From contig JAVSML010021644.1 of NCBI GenBank assembly GCA_038503035.1, positions 28,690 through 92,689 of the forward strand: a stretch of DNA of 64,000 nucleotides. Direction: 5' to 3'. The notes beneath the pieces are model-generated. The model did not search any database, was not told the origin of the DNA, and worked only from the letters and a program-made list of their open reading frames with translations. Numbering within the stretch: position 1 is the stretch's first letter; each line of letters opens with the position of its first letter. A program made the translations under genes and the position numbers. This document shows positions 48,313 to 61,539 of this stretch, one piece after another. This stretch comes from Crocodylus rhombifer. Taxonomy: Eukaryota; Chordata; Crocodylia; Crocodylidae.

Positions 48313-48445
48313 AGGATCATAGAGAAGTAGGGCTGGAAAGGACCTCCAGAGGTCATCTAGTCCAATTCCCTGCCAGAGGCAGGATCATCCCCATCCATAC
48401 TATCCCATCAAAACCTATTGTCCAACTGATTGGTAAAACTACACA
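48313..48445 (-). repeat. CR1-type LINE 3' end (reverse orientation)
   Basis: ATCATAGAGAAGTAGGGCTG, then GAAAGGACCTCCAGAGGTCA, then TCTAGTCCAATTCCCTGCC, is the reverse complement of the well-known CR1 3' region. The match decays after about 48445 though the element may continue to about 48600. Confidence 0.85.
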
Positions 48446-48705
48446 TTCAACCCTGACGCAACCAAAAGACATAACACCCTAACCTACCATAGGTAAGACA
48501 GGAAGACCCTGTCCCAAGAGAGATGGACTGTTTTCGGGGGAAAACCGAAAAGAAATCCAGTCTGGGATTTAACTATAAACATCAAAGAGGAAGCATGCTG
48601 TGCACAGCCAGTGGCTAATTTAATTTTGCAGCTATTGCAAATGGAGTGGACTTGAGGGGCAGGCAGAGAAAGCAGAGATGGCCATAGAAAAGCTTAAAAC
48701 CCCAT

Positions 48706-50644
48706 GGGTGTGTCCACACATGCAAGTACATGTGCTTGCTACAGCTCAAATAGAAGCAGTGCAAATTTGAGCTGGGGCTTTTTTGCCTCAGCACACATGC
48801 CTGGACATGCACTTTGTTGTGGAGCAAATTGTGCCACTGGGAGCAAAATAGCTCTGCCTGGCTCTTCCTGGATCTGCAGCCAGGAAGAGCTAGGGCCTAC
48901 GGCCAGCATCTGTGCTGTCCCCAGCAATATAAAAAGCTGCCCTGTCCTGGCTCCATCAGTACAAAAAGCTGCCCTGGCAAGTAGCTTAGGGCTCCTTGCT
49001 CTCGGGAGCTTCTGGGACCCATCCAATTAGTACCTGGGGACACTATCCCTTGTGCCAACTGGACTGCTGAAGCAGCCCTGAGAGTTTCCTGCACCTTCTA
49101 CCCACTGCAGCAGTCTGGCAGTGGGGGCTGCTGCCTGGCTGTGATCTGCTGTGCACCTGCCAGACCCGGATGGAGACTGCACAGCCAGTAGAAGCACCTG
49201 CCCCTCTGGGCCAGCTACCAGTGGGCTGTGGCTTCAGGGATCGCTTTTATGTGGCACTACTGACATTTGTGCCCCTGCCCAGCCAGCTGGGCAGCTATCA
49301 TCCGGAAGATGTTCCCAGTGTGGTGGCCTGCTCTGAACTGTCAAAGCATGTCCTCCAGGCCCTAGTTGGCCAGGAATGTCATCCACCTTCAGCTGGGTCC
49401 AAGGTGCCAGCTCTGAGCAGGCAGGGTCCTGCCACTGGGCTCCCTAGCAGGAATTCTGGTGTTTCCTACCAGAAAACTGAAAAATCCCTGATAAAAAAAA
49501 TCTCAAAGTCACTCTCTAAAATACCCCAAAATCCATGTTCTTCCACAATTAAAACAAAAGACCACTACATATATATAGAGAGAGAAAGTGATAGAGAGAC
49601 AGCTATTAGTTGGGCATGTTTTGATATTTGTATATCGTATCAGATTGATATATCTACAGTGTTAAAACAATTTGGAGGCCTAGGAGTGTCTCTATCATCA
49701 TCATAAAATGAATTCTAAATACCTATATGTTTTACTGCCCCCCAGAGGGGCTACAGCCCTCCCACAGGGGAAACAGCCCCCCACCAGGGGTAAGAACCCT
49801 CCCAACAGAGGCCAAAAGGCCCCTGCAGGCGCTACCACCCTCCCCTACAGGGCCCTGATTGCTGCCCCCCCAGACCCTCCCCCCATCTCCCCAATGGCTT
49901 CTCTGCCTGGCCCCATGCCCTGCTTGCACCCCCAGCCCCCTGATGGCTGCCCCTACAACCCCAGGCACTGGCACTTTAAAAAAAAGAAAGAAAAGGAAAA
50001 AAATAAAGCCTCTATTCACTGTAGAAGCAGGGGCTGGGGGGGCTCTGGGGCCTCCTGGCAGAGCCCTACTGGGCAGCACAGGGCAGCGGGTGGCAGCAGG
50101 GCTGTCACCCAGTCCCGCTGTACAGGCAGGGACACAGTAACCCAGACAGCAGCTAGAACTGCCGGTAAATGCCAGGGGGACGGGGAGCCAGGCAGGGCAG
50201 GAAAGGTCTTGGGGGGCAGGTGGGGCATGCAGCCGGGTGAGAAGGGATTGGGAGGGCTTGGGGGGCAGGTGGGGGGTGGGGCCGGGCAGGGCAGTGATGG
50301 GGGGGGGTTGGGGGACTGGGTGGGGCCAGCAGGGATCCCCCCTCCTCCAGCCTCCCCGAAAGCCCTTACTTACTGGCACTGGAGCCCTGCTGCATGGGCA
50401 GGCAGCATGCTTCAGCACCAGGGCAAGGGCAAACCAGAGCATCTCTATGGAGGCCGCAGCCTCCGGTTGCCTCAGGGCACGGTCTGGGACTGTGTCCTGC
50501 CCCACTTCTTTTAGCTCCATTTTTGTTTGACCCCTGGATATTTCATTCCTAAACCTTTTCCCATTCCTGCACATGCCTCTTGCAGCATCTCAGAGGGGCT
50601 TGAGACACTGCAAAAGGCACATGTGGGCTCGTCTGGACGCACCC
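48706..50644. mobile_element. 1.94-kb DNA transposon with GGGTGTGTCC tips and CAT 3-bp duplication
   Basis: The left tip GGGTGTGTCCACACATGC and, from the right, GGGTGCGTCCAGACGAGC form terminal inverted repeats, and ACATGTGC follows in both. CAT at 48703-48705 and 50645-50647 flanks the element. The interior is GC-rich, with C-rich (49735-49960) and G-rich (50030-50340) halves and a GAGAGA patch near 49577. Open frames up to 280 codons exist on both strands but show no transposase signature, so it is nonautonomous. Tip and duplication length resemble the small MITEs at 33129 and 40893; Harbinger-like affinity is inference. Confidence 0.6.
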
Positions 50645-50647
50645 CAT

Positions 50648-52634
50648 GTGGGGATTCTTCTACCTCTTAGCTGAGCTCCTAAATAGCCCATATTTCCTTT
50701 GAAAACCCAGCTTCCCTATTTTTTTCCCATTTAAATGGAGTTAGCCCTCAAGGGTAGAAAAGCAGGAAAAGAAATCAACCACAACAATGGGATATTCATT
50801 TCAATGTGTTTATGAGAAAGGGGCTAGGCCAGACTAGGCCTTTTGGTAATGAAAATGATAACCTCCCTCTATTTCAAAGGCAGCAATGAGGATTACATTC
50901 TATTTCAAATTAAAGTTTGTTCTTGCAGCCCAATTTCAGGGTAAAATGCCTGCAGCAGCTAAGGAGCATTTCACTGAGCCAAGACTGGCTGACTGGGCAC
51001 ACAGGCAGCTGAAACCTGCCCAAGATGGTGGTAATCCATTCACTGTGATGTGTTATTTCAAGGGAGTGCATCCCAGATCAGCCCCCTTAAGGCTTGCTTG
51101 CAATGGGGGCATTCCACATGTGGTTCTTCCCTATCCATGCATGGAGGATGGGGAGAAACTCAGCTCTCTTCCTCTTGTACCCACAGAGGGAACTCAGCTC
51201 GTCTGGGATCTGCAGGAGAGGGAGAAGTGGCAGAAAGCATTGTAGGGTGGCAATTTGGAACCAGAACTGGTTGGAAGATATAGTCTCCGCATGGATGTCC
51301 CTGACTTTCTACAAGGCCTGTAGGATAAGTTTGTTCCCCTGGGGATCCCATGGCTTGGGGAGGGCCCCATGTACAGAGCCTAGCAAACCCTGACTGTGCA
51401 CAGTAAGGGATCATTAAGCATACGGCATACCACTTACATGGGTTTAACCAAGGGAGGGGACAGTCTCGCGTACTATTATTAGTAAGAAAGAGATTTAGCA
51501 AGAATAAAAAATAAAAATAACATAAAGGGAAGGAAAAATGCTGAGCCATCACAATATGGGGTTTTTAAATTCTGTTTTACCAGCTGCATCTTAGATTCTT
51601 AAACCCAAAATAATTTTCCAGTGTGTACATTCCCCTGCAGCTTGGGCAAGGAAGCCCAGATGGGCATTTCAGTCTGGTCTCTGATCAGTTTGACTCAGTT
51701 TCTCCTCCATCAGCACAATACTCCAGTGCTTGCACCAACTTCTTTTTAACATTTCTATTGCTTTCTCAGGCATGTCAGATGCAATACACTTAGAACATAA
51801 TTCTTAAAACACAATGTATTGATGGGGCTGCAGTCCTGGGATCCACTGAATTAAATCTAGCAATATATACAAGATCAGTACTACTGCTTGCATTACAAGC
51901 CAGATAACCTCACCAATAAATTCTGCATAAACTCCATTGCTCCTAGCCGAGCTAGAACATGCCTTTAAAAATAAAAAAAATAGAGACATCTAGTCTTGAT
52001 TTGCAGCCTTCAAGTGATAGTGAACCTACAGCTTCATTTGGTGAATGCCAAACTGCCTTCACGTTAAAAATCTGTTACTTATTTTTTGTTTGTCACTTCT
52101 AGTCCTTTGAGCTTGCCTCAGTGGAGTGTCTTACCTATGGTACACTGCCAACCTACCCTTTACAAATGTAGGCACAAGAAACATTCATATTTTCCTGTTC
52201 AGTTCCTACTACGCTAGCTCATTTTTACAGAAAAGGTCCAGACTTGTATATTGTGGTTGAACTGCCCGGCACGATGAGCAGCCACTTGTACATGGCCGAG
52301 TGGGTGGAAGGCGGCTGGGACCGGAAACTTGGAGCCACATGTGGGCTGCCCAGCTGCAGCTTCCCCCACCTGGCAGGGCATCTGCTGTCTGGCACGCATT
52401 CCCACAGCTTCCCTGCACTACCTGCTGCCTGGAGCTGTGCGGCAGGAGGAGAAGGAGAAGCCATTAGAGGCAGAACAAGTTGAGCAATATGTGGGCTGAT
52501 ATAGCAACACTGGAAGCAGCCCCACCGAAAGGCTACGCACATGGGCCACAGCTGGGAAGATGCTGTATGGCAGGCACAGGGTAGGTGCGGGTGGGAGCAT
52601 GGTGTGGGCTGCTCCAGGTGGGAACGGGCAGGGC
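50648..52634. other. Intron; the right part may be the left half of an outer hAT element
   Basis: No exon is recognised. From about 52230 to 52634 the composition is GC-rich and may belong to the outer element whose right end is at 54635, but I could not find a matching left terminus. Confidence 0.4.
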
Positions 52635-54512
52635 AAGGGCCGAATTAATGCATAAGCAAACTAGGCATATGCCTAGTGTCAAAGTGAAGAAGGGGTCTAG
52701 TTGTGCTTAGCTATACTATCTAGCGAATTGCCCGTCAAGAATAACAGGGGGGAGCGCTGCCATCCATCACCCTGCACCACCACCACCTCCCAGGAGCAGG
52801 GGAAAGCTTGCACATGGCGGTCACTGTCACCACCCACTGCCCTCCGCTGCCGTCACTCTGCATCCAGCCATGCACCACTGCCCTACCCCCTGCTCCATGT
52901 CCGGCCCTGCACCACCCCTCATCCCCACCCCCTCCAAGCCCAGCCACATGCCACACCCCCCTGCTTCTTGCTTGGCCCTGTGCCTCCCAGGAGCAGGTTG
53001 TTTCAGTAAGCATTGTGATTGGCTGCCAAGACAACCAATCAGAGTGCTCCAAGAGTGGTACAGACAGACATACAAACAGACAGACAGATTAAGCCCATAT
53101 ATATCCAATAATAGGCTTAGTCTGTGTGCCTGGAGCACTCTGTCTCAGCAGCCAATCATAACACTTACTGAAACAACCAATCAGAATGCCCCAGACAGAC
53201 AGCATGTTATTATTATAGATTCTGAAGCATTTCAAACAGACATGGAAGCAAATCAGAGCTACAAAGAAGCACCAGGCTCCCTGTCACAGAGCGGACAGGC
53301 TCTGCCAAAGGGGAGGGAAAAAAAAAAAAGTGTAGTTAGAAACCTGATCCTTTTTTTTTCCCCTCCTGAAGCCTGCCTGCCTTTCCTCTGGCCAGGCAGT
53401 GAGCTGCTGGGGGTCCCCTGAGCTGCAGGGGATCCCAGTGCTTCTGTCTGCAGCAGTGCCCACCCAGGACTGCCTGGGTGGGGTGTGAGCAGGTGGTTGC
53501 TGCCCAGGAGGCACCACCACTGTGGAGGGAAGCACAGGGGTCCCCCTCAGCTCAGGGGCTGTGCAACCCACAAACAGGTTGCTCCCTGGCTGTAAGAGAT
53601 CAGGCCCATCTCCACACCTGAGCAGGGTGCTAGCTGTACGGGTGCAGCCCCAACTTGCAGGCAGCACCCGCCAGATTCAATGGTGCATAGGACACTGGGA
53701 CCCCGGGTCTGCTCAGGGAAGCTCAGGCTTGGTGGTCTTCTAGTGCCCTGTGCACCATCCCTGCCACCTTCCCACCACTTGGGACTGCCTGGGAATGGGC
53801 TGGCTTCCCCAGTAAGGCAACAGGAGTGTGGCTGGGTGTGCTGGCAGCCAGAGAAGGCAGCAGGGATGGTGCATGGGGCACTGGAAGCCCACCAAGCCTA
53901 AGCTGCCCTGAGCACACCCGGGCTTCCAGTGCCCCATGCACTGTCCCCATCACCTTCTCCAGATAGGGCCCTTGTATATGTGAGGAATATCGCTGTAATT
54001 TGTTACACAGAAAACTAAAATACAAGGGATGTTTTAGTTTGCCATGTAAAAAAGTTGTTCAAATCAAAATACACCACCTAACATGTACACTGTTACGAAA
54101 TTTAATTGTAACATTCTGCTGAACGTGTACATGGTTACACAATTAAAAAGGGCAATTAAACCACTAAAAGGGGCAATTTTCTCACATGTATAGGAGCCCT
54201 CTTATTCTAGGACTATAAAAAAGTCACAAGATCAGACTTCTTACAAAATATGTATTTATATTCCTAAGCCTGTCTACACATGGACAGCTTTATGCAGCAT
54301 TTTTGAGGGTGAGAAGTTTTGATTCCATTAAAGTATTCGGTCAAAGGATAACTAAAAATCCTGTATTTAATTAAATACTTCTGCAATAAAAATTTAATTG
54401 CAAATGTTTTGTGAGTTTCAGCTAGTTTTACATATTATAATTATTGAGTGAAAAATGTAGGGGTCCACAAGTTTGTTTGCCTACAGTCCACTAAAGGGTT
54501 AATCCAGCCCTG
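52635..54512 (+). mobile_element. hAT element, 1878 bp, with perfect 8-bp target duplication
   Basis: The left tip AAGGGCCGAATTAATG and, from the right, CAGGGCTGGATTAACCC are terminal inverted repeats, with CTAGGCATATGCC / CTGTAGGCAAAC as subterminal partners. GGCAGGGC flanks it at 52627-52634 and 54513-54520. The interior holds two separate inverted repeats: 52996-53050 with 53132-53180, and about 53682-53770 with 53862-53952. No transposase is detected. Confidence 0.85.
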
Positions 54513-54635
54513 GGCAGGGCTCAACCCCATGCAGCAGTACCAGATACAATCAACTAGTGGCTGCCCACCCACAGGCTGGATTCAATTTGTTTGTAGGCCA
54601 GATCTGGCCCGTGGGCCATATTTTGCCCACCCCTG
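54513..54635 (-). mobile_element. Terminal fragment of hAT family A (outer element into which 52635-54512 inserted)
   Basis: AGGCCAGATCTGGCCCGTGG followed by GCCATATTTTGCCCACCCCTG is the same terminus as the right end of the copy at 22638-23326. The inner hAT element with its own duplication sits just inside it, which implies nesting. The left end of this outer copy was not located. Confidence 0.7.
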
Positions 54636-57600
54636 TGTTAGATGGACAATAAAAGAAAGTGATACGCTGGTGATGAGTGAAAATTGTTGCCATAGGAAGA
54701 AAATAAAAAGGCTGCTGAACAGGACTTGACCTAAAAGTCTTAGATGTGACGTCTAGAGCCATATACATTCTTACAGATTCCCTTTACTGAAAGAAGTGAA
54801 AGGAACAACCGGCTCCAGGAACAGGGGCAAGAGTTAACTCCAGGATCAAAGACTGCACTTCTTCTATTTCCTGCCACAGTGACCTAAGTACATAGCAGGT
54901 CCTTTTTAGGGCCACATTCTACAGCTATCATTTAGTCTTCACTTAGACAAGCTCACCACTGAAGTTGGTGGAAACTAAGATAAGCTTTTTTGGCCCCAAA
55001 TGAGCAAGCCACCTTATGGTGTGTCTATTTTCCCAGTAATCTGACACGGCAACAAATATTACACAAGTCTCAATGACATCAGAAGAAGTCTATGTACCAA
55101 ATTATTCAAAGAAAGAAGAGGTCATTATCCAGTAGGATCCATAAGTTAAAAGTACTGGACAAAAACAAATGTTAAAGATGGTGGGGAACGAAAGAAGTTC
55201 CCCATTAATTTTCATTAAATCATCTAAATATTTTCACAGCATTCTCTAATTGGTTTCCTCCACGAGCAGAAATCAAGCAGATCAAGAGACCAGAACAGAA
55301 ACAAAAAATGGGAATTAGGAAAAGGACAGCATGTTCATGAATATCCCTCTGACCTCATACTGAACCTGTTTCATATTCATCACACACAAAATCAGATTAG
55401 AATACATGCCAAACCTGTGTCCTCCTTTAAGCTGCTTTTCCAGTTCACCTGTGCACATGGCTATGACTCCATTTAAGTTCCTAACTCTTAGCAAGCTGCT
55501 TTCAAAGCTGCCATTCTTGCAGTGTTCTCTAATATGCTAAGACACTCATAAAATACAAATAAAGTCAAAGTCCTGAAAAATCCCAATAAAACATTCCCTG
55601 TCTCCCACACAGCTAACTCTACAGCTCAACAGCTGTCTGGAGTAGGCAGCTGCCTGCCTGTTGGAGCTGTGAAATGAAAGGTTTGGGATGTTTTGGCAAT
55701 ACAGTCAGGGCCAAATGCTGAAGTCCTTCTCCAAGCAAGCCCCCCCTTGACCCCCAAACAAGACTTGCCTGAGAAAGCTGCATGCTTGATCCCCAAGTGA
55801 CTCCAGACCTACACAATCTTATAGCAATTTCTGTAACTCACTGTTATCAGTTACTTTCATTACTCTTCACACTGAACTGCAAGGGGTAAGGGGAAGAGAG
55901 GAAACGCAATGAATCTAACTCAAGCCACAGGACACAGGGCTGACAACTGATTCAATTACCAGGCAGATACCAGGCAGAAAGGAACATGTATTAGCCCACA
56001 TTAAAATAACCCTGACCTACAAGCATTAAGTCTCCTGGATGTTGTCCAGCACCCCTGACTCACGTGGTCTTGGGGATTTGGGCAAAATTAGCCAGCATTT
56101 ACGGTGGGGTGGTAAAAGAGGTGGATAAGTAATATACAGCATGACAGGCAGAGCAATTTAGCAACAGGGCTGACTGAGATACTTGTCTTCCTCTCCCACA
56201 CCCCAAATCATCATTATTTTTCAGAAGCCAGTGGTTCAGGATTTATTCCTTGCCCCCCTCACAACACAGTAAGAGACTCATACTCCAGCTAGCCTTCTGA
56301 TTATTTTGCTCGGGTGTGAATGAAAGAGCTGAGAGTAGAACAGAAGCAAGTTGGGGTTTAGCAAGCAATGCTCTCAGAGCACCCTCTAGTGGCCATCAAG
56401 GGTGCCACGGGTACAGCTAACTTGGACCTGAAGGATGAAGGATCCTGGCTGGAAAGGGGGGAAAGGGCACCCAAAGACCCTCACTCAGCCCAGGCTTCAT
56501 CTCAAACTAATAGATCAGCATATAAATAGTTTCCACAGTGAGATTTCATAGTCCTCATGGTAAATACTGATGAAGGATAGCAAGAGGGGACAGCTGATGT
56601 TTTAAAATAGAGTAAAATTGTACAGTACTTCCAAGTGCTATATCCCTTAAAAGAAGGAATGCACATCCTCTCTGCTCACCTGACAGAAAACCTGTTTATA
56701 ATTCACAGACATCAATACTGCAAGTCCATTCTGCCTTCAAAGAGCATTTTGGAATGTCTTTGTGTACCACTATTAGACAAGGAACTGTTGAGAACACTTC
56801 AGGCCAGTCTAAATATTGCCAATATCCTCTGTGCTTTTGCACTTGACCAATACAACTCATTTTCTGGCAGTACGATTGTTCAATGAAGAGTGACTTTTCC
56901 CCAGCAGACTGTTATTTTAGTGTTCTGACAGCACACTAATTCCAAAGAAATATGAAAATATGTAGCTACATCATAGTAGAGATCCAGAATGACTGTCACT
57001 GCCGCAGAAAGCCAAGTATATTGTATCTGAACTGTGTCCCTATTACTCCTCAACTGCAGTCCTTACAGAATACTCTTTAAACCTGTTTTGTTCGGTGTAT
57101 ATATTCTCGGGCTGAAACAAACTAATTCAGAGCTGTCCACGATCACTCCTGAACAGGAATGACTATGGGTTAACTGAAACACTAAGAGCATTCGTGGTTC
57201 TTTGTGTAGCTTGAATGACTCACACAAAATATTGACACTTGGTTTGTTTTCTTGTATCATAACGGAACATGATAAACTATCAGTACTGTTAAAGTCCATT
57301 CACTCTTGTTACTTTTGGAATGTTAACAAAACACTGATTTGGTAAGAATTCATAGCCCTTCCAGAACTTTTGACACTTTGAAACACGATTGTTCTTCACT
57401 GTTTTGCTCTCAGTTGCAAGCACCTGCTTCAAAATACTATCAAGACACTGAGGGGTAGACTTAAATGAACATATACATACTTAGCACCAGGTGTTCGTAT
57501 GACCAGCATGCTTCAAAGGAGAGTCAGGACTTTTAGGAGAATGCAGTTCTTACTTAGGACCCCAGAAAAGGGTCCAGTTCCCCTAGGAGCTTCGCAGCTC

Positions 57601-58759
57601 CCATAATGACATTTGTGGCTGGAGCTCAGCATCCATCGTGCTCCTTTGAAAATCCAACTGCTTTAATTTTGCTGCTTAGCAGGATAGCAGGTTGACACGG
57701 GATGCAGGTGCTGAATTCTTAAGAAAAAACATCCCCTGTATACCCAGTTTTTATTCTACTTGTTGGGGGGTTTCAGATTATATCACACCAGTTTATGTTT
57801 TCTTTAATTAGTGCCTTTGCAGCAGTGCCAGCAGGGACAGCCATGGATATAAGGAGACAAACTTAGGTTGAAGTGTTAGCTCACAAGCTTTGCCAGGGAT
57901 TAATGTTTTAAAATCCTCACATAGCTAAGCAAATCTCAGCATTTTTACACCAGAGATAAAAATATGTTCAGCCTTCTCTCGCTATCAATATTTGCACAAA
58001 GTTCAGAACAGTTTCTTGACCTATTTCAAGGGGAATACCCTTCTATTCACATCCAGTATTTACTTGGTAGTATAGCTAGAGGACTATTACCATGTCCTTA
58101 TGAATTTATTTGCATTCCAGTGGCTATGGTGGAGTAGCTCTTCCACTGTTAAGTCAAAAGCAACTAAATATCAGCTAATCTCACATATTCATACAACATG
58201 AGTAGACCCAAATGCTTTTTAGAAGATTCATTCTCAAAATTGTCTCAAAAACTGTATGGCATGTTTGGAATCATTCGTGAGACCCAAGCATGGGAAGGCG
58301 GTTTCCTTAAAAAAACAAAACAAAACCCTGAGCAATCATATTGAGACTCTGCAAATATTTTTGGCAAGAAACAACTAAATAAAATCACTAATTGTTCTGA
58401 AAGCAGATTTTCTCCTAAAACTGGTCAACTTTACTTTAAAACATGGCTTTGAGGATCATGTCAATTCACAGATTCTCCTGTCTAGTCTTTCATCAAAAGT
58501 AAAATCTTGCCCTGTCTTTTGCTCACTCCTCGTGAGTGTTAAGCCATTAACTTTAACTTAAGAAACCTCAAACTGACCTTTCCCATCAATAATCTGGCCC
58601 TGCCTTTCTCCATAGATGTGATTACCACCACCTCTTCCCTATCACTACAACACATAACCTGGGTGAAGCTAAAGGTGATACCCAGGCCCTGAGCACAGAC
58701 AGCCCAGAAGAACATTTTGCTGCTTCTCCCTATATATAATGTCTAAGATCTGCTAATTC
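54636..58759. other. Intron; one CTCF-like motif, otherwise nothing recognised
   Basis: Long AT-rich stretch without recognised exon or repeat. Minus-strand open frames at 55619-55816 and 57063-57299 have no domain or splice support. Confidence 0.5.
56379..56392 (-). promoter_or_regulatory. CTCF-like core motif (minus strand)
   Basis: Read on the minus strand, CCACTAGAGGGTGC fits CCASYAGRKGGCRS at 13 of 14 positions. Motif evidence only. Confidence 0.35.
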
Positions 58760-59360
58760 CTCTCAGTCCACACTGGTACAATTTGCACCCAGGCCGTAAT
58801 CATCTCAATGCCTCAAATACAGTCACCTTTCCTTTCTATCCTCCCATTCAGCCTATTCAAAATGCTTCCACTAAGGTCATTTCCCAGGCTCTGACAGTTA
58901 CTTCCATCTCTCACATGCACCCACTTACAGTTCTACCCCTAGCATTACACTGGCCTCTGCTCTGCCCCTGATGCCAATCTTCAGCTTCCTTTAATCAAGC
59001 ATTTGTCACATTTCTCCCTCCTGCCTCTTGGGCCTTGTAGGAGCCCCTGTTAATACTCACAAAGCCATTCCCTTATCCTTGAACAAATACCTCCTTAACC
59101 TTCTCTTAATTAGGGCTACCAGCAACATACTCAAATGTGGCTCAGCAGCTGATGCCCAATTTCCTTGGCTTATTTTACCAAACACAACTGTTTCACGACC
59201 ACTTCCTCCAACTGTCTTTCCATTTGCACCCTCTCATGTGCTAACGTTGCAAGGTTTCAGTGGAAAAGGGCTTGACCATGGAGCTTCTGCAACATGAATA
59301 TTATCACCACCACTTATTCAGAGTGACACCCATGGTGACTTCTTCAGGAAGCATTTGAAT
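58760..59360 (+). repeat. L2-like LINE 3'-region remnant
   Basis: Diverged but ordered words (CAGCCTATTCAAAATGCTTC, AAGGTCATTTCCCAGGCTCT, and near the end GACTTCTTCAGGAAGCATTT) follow the end of L2-type reverse-transcriptase frames and their tail. No frame is open for long. Family assignment is from pattern memory. Confidence 0.45.
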
Positions 59361-59838
59361 TGAACACACAACTGAAAAGTCAGTTTTCAGGCATTAGAAC
59401 CCAGAGGCTGAACCTTGTACCAGCAGTGTGTACTTTCACATTGGTTGCTCTGGGGTACTACCCTGGTGTCCCAAGATGCCCGTCAAGAGAACTATTCGGC
59501 CTGTTTACAAACTTAGTTAGCATAGCAGGTCAATGAGGTCATTTGGAGAGAAGCTGTCAGCTTCCATCCATTTGTAATACTTAGCTCCTCAGTTTTTCCA
59601 CCACCTGTACTTATAAGTGCCTGATGTGCCTGGCCAAATAAAGAAGCAATAGCTCTGGAGTTATGACAAGCCAAATAAAACCAATTTGGTCATGACTAAT
59701 TTCAAGGGAGGAAAACAAAAAATGTTTCTTTAGACAATTTTAGTGATGAAGAAATAGCAACAGACAATTGCCACAACTACAGGTTATAATATTGTTGCTT
59801 TGCTCCAATTCCATGCTTTGCAATGACAAGCAACGGAA
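59361..59838. other. Intron, nothing recognised
   Basis: No exon or repeat could be assigned in this stretch. Confidence 0.5.
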
Positions 59839-60123
59839 GAGTGATTCTCAACCAGGGTGTTGCACGATCCCTTTAAGGGCTGCAGGGTCCTGCTCAAGAT
59901 TAGCATTGTTAGGAGTGCAAACCCAAAGAGAATTCAAAGAGGAATCCACAGTGTCAAAAACTTTCTGACCTGTTGTGGTTTTTCCAAGTTTTTTGCAACA
60001 GATGAATTGCTTTTTTTTTTTTTAATCTAACCCCTCTCCCCCCACCCACCCCCAAACAAGTGAAAACTAAGAGCTGGCATTTTCTGAGGGGCGTCTTGAG
60101 TCTGATGAGGTTGAGGACCATTG
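59839..60123 (+). mobile_element. Charlie-like hAT MITE, 285 bp
   Basis: The left end GAGTGATTCTCAACCAGGG is the classic CAGTGRTTCTCAACC tip and the right end reads, in reverse, CAATGGTCCTCAACCTCATC. Flanks CAACGGAA and CATGAGAA agree at only 5 of 8 positions, consistent with an old insertion or a slightly misplaced end. A T-run and C-rich patch occupy 60011-60055. Confidence 0.7.
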
Positions 60124-61539
60124 CATGAGAAGCTTTCTTTATGCTGCCATTGAGCAGAAAGGTATAGCAAGCCAAGTCTATTCTGAAACTGTTTTTTCAT
60201 GCTTTGACTGTTGTTTCCCTTCTTTGACAGATATACTGTAGTTATCCAGAGTTACTATACAGGAAGATTAGGTTAAAAAGAAAGCCTGCCTGTATAACTT
60301 TAAATGATAAAGCTGAGCGTGAAGCAAATGACAAGTGACAAACTAAACAATACTTCCAGACCTGAGTCTGAAAGTCTATGTGAATTCCTCTGACACCAAA
60401 AACACAGCACACTAAGCTGAGAGAAGATAGAATAGGAAAAAATCACAACACTAAACAAAAACAAAGTATCTGTTAAGTTCTTCTCTAGTGGTACAGAGAC
60501 TTTTTAAAAATGATGACTTAGTGTAACTGCCACATTTGATGCTATAGAAACCAACTAGGCAGATACAAATTACTGACAAAAGAGAAAGCCAGAAACAAGG
60601 ATGGCAATTTACTGGTTCTTTTAAGTTTAACATAGCAGACAACCAAAAATAAATAAATAAATAAAATTGCTCCAGCACCCACACAGATATGTCAGTTCTC
60701 CAACTGAGGCATCACACACACAACATTACAGCTGCTTCATTTCTTGCTGTACAACTACATTACTAGTGAAATAACAGCTCCAGCCACTGACTTTAATGGG
60801 GCAGGATTTCAAACAGATTTTGGTGTTAGTCTATATCTACAAATCATCTGTAAATCCATATTCCATACCAAGAGAGTAAAAGCCTACTGTATAAAGTTGA
60901 TATCTGCTACTGCACTCTACGTTTATTTTTTTTCTGATCTTTCCATTTTAGAATAGCCATATTATCATCTCACAATGCTCTTTGGTTTGATCTTCAGTGT
61001 TATTTAACTCCACAAAAAAAAGAAAAGGAAAGTTCTTAAACAGGTTAAACTGGCCTAACAAATGGCAGATAACCAGTTTGAAAGCATTTGGCTGGCAATA
61101 CCATAGAGGTATCTTGCGCTCTATTGAAAGCTTATTTTGTGCATTTAAATCCCAATCCTATAAACTTCCAGGCAGGACAATAACTTTACACACACAATTT
61201 GTCCTATCCTGTACATCTGTGTTCAAAAGATCTGGAATCTAATTTCATAAGGCAAAGTACTACTCAGTCCTGGTCAACACTACAAACTCGTGCCAGTACA
61301 GTATTGTAATGTCACTTATGGCTGTGATATTTTTATGACATCTTTACATCAGCAAAATCTCTACTATAGATGCAGTCAGACAGGCAAAAAAAAAGCACCT
61401 ACTTCTGTAGGTACAGCTTATTTTATTCAGGGAATGAGGTAATTCAGCAGAAGTTCTCTTTAGCTGATATAAACTGTGTCTAAACTCAGACAGTTTGTCA
61501 ATCCCAGTATAGCAAAGTGAGCAAACCCTTCGTAGTATG
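60124..61539. other. Intron, nothing recognised
   Basis: AT-rich. A (TAAA)n-like patch is at about 60645-60665. No exon is seen. Confidence 0.5.

Noticed and set aside
49708..50574. Overlapping 268- and 280-codon frames on opposite strands
   Set aside because: Both are proline/glycine-rich shadows of C- and G-rich sequence inside the transposon at 48706-50644; no transposase motif.
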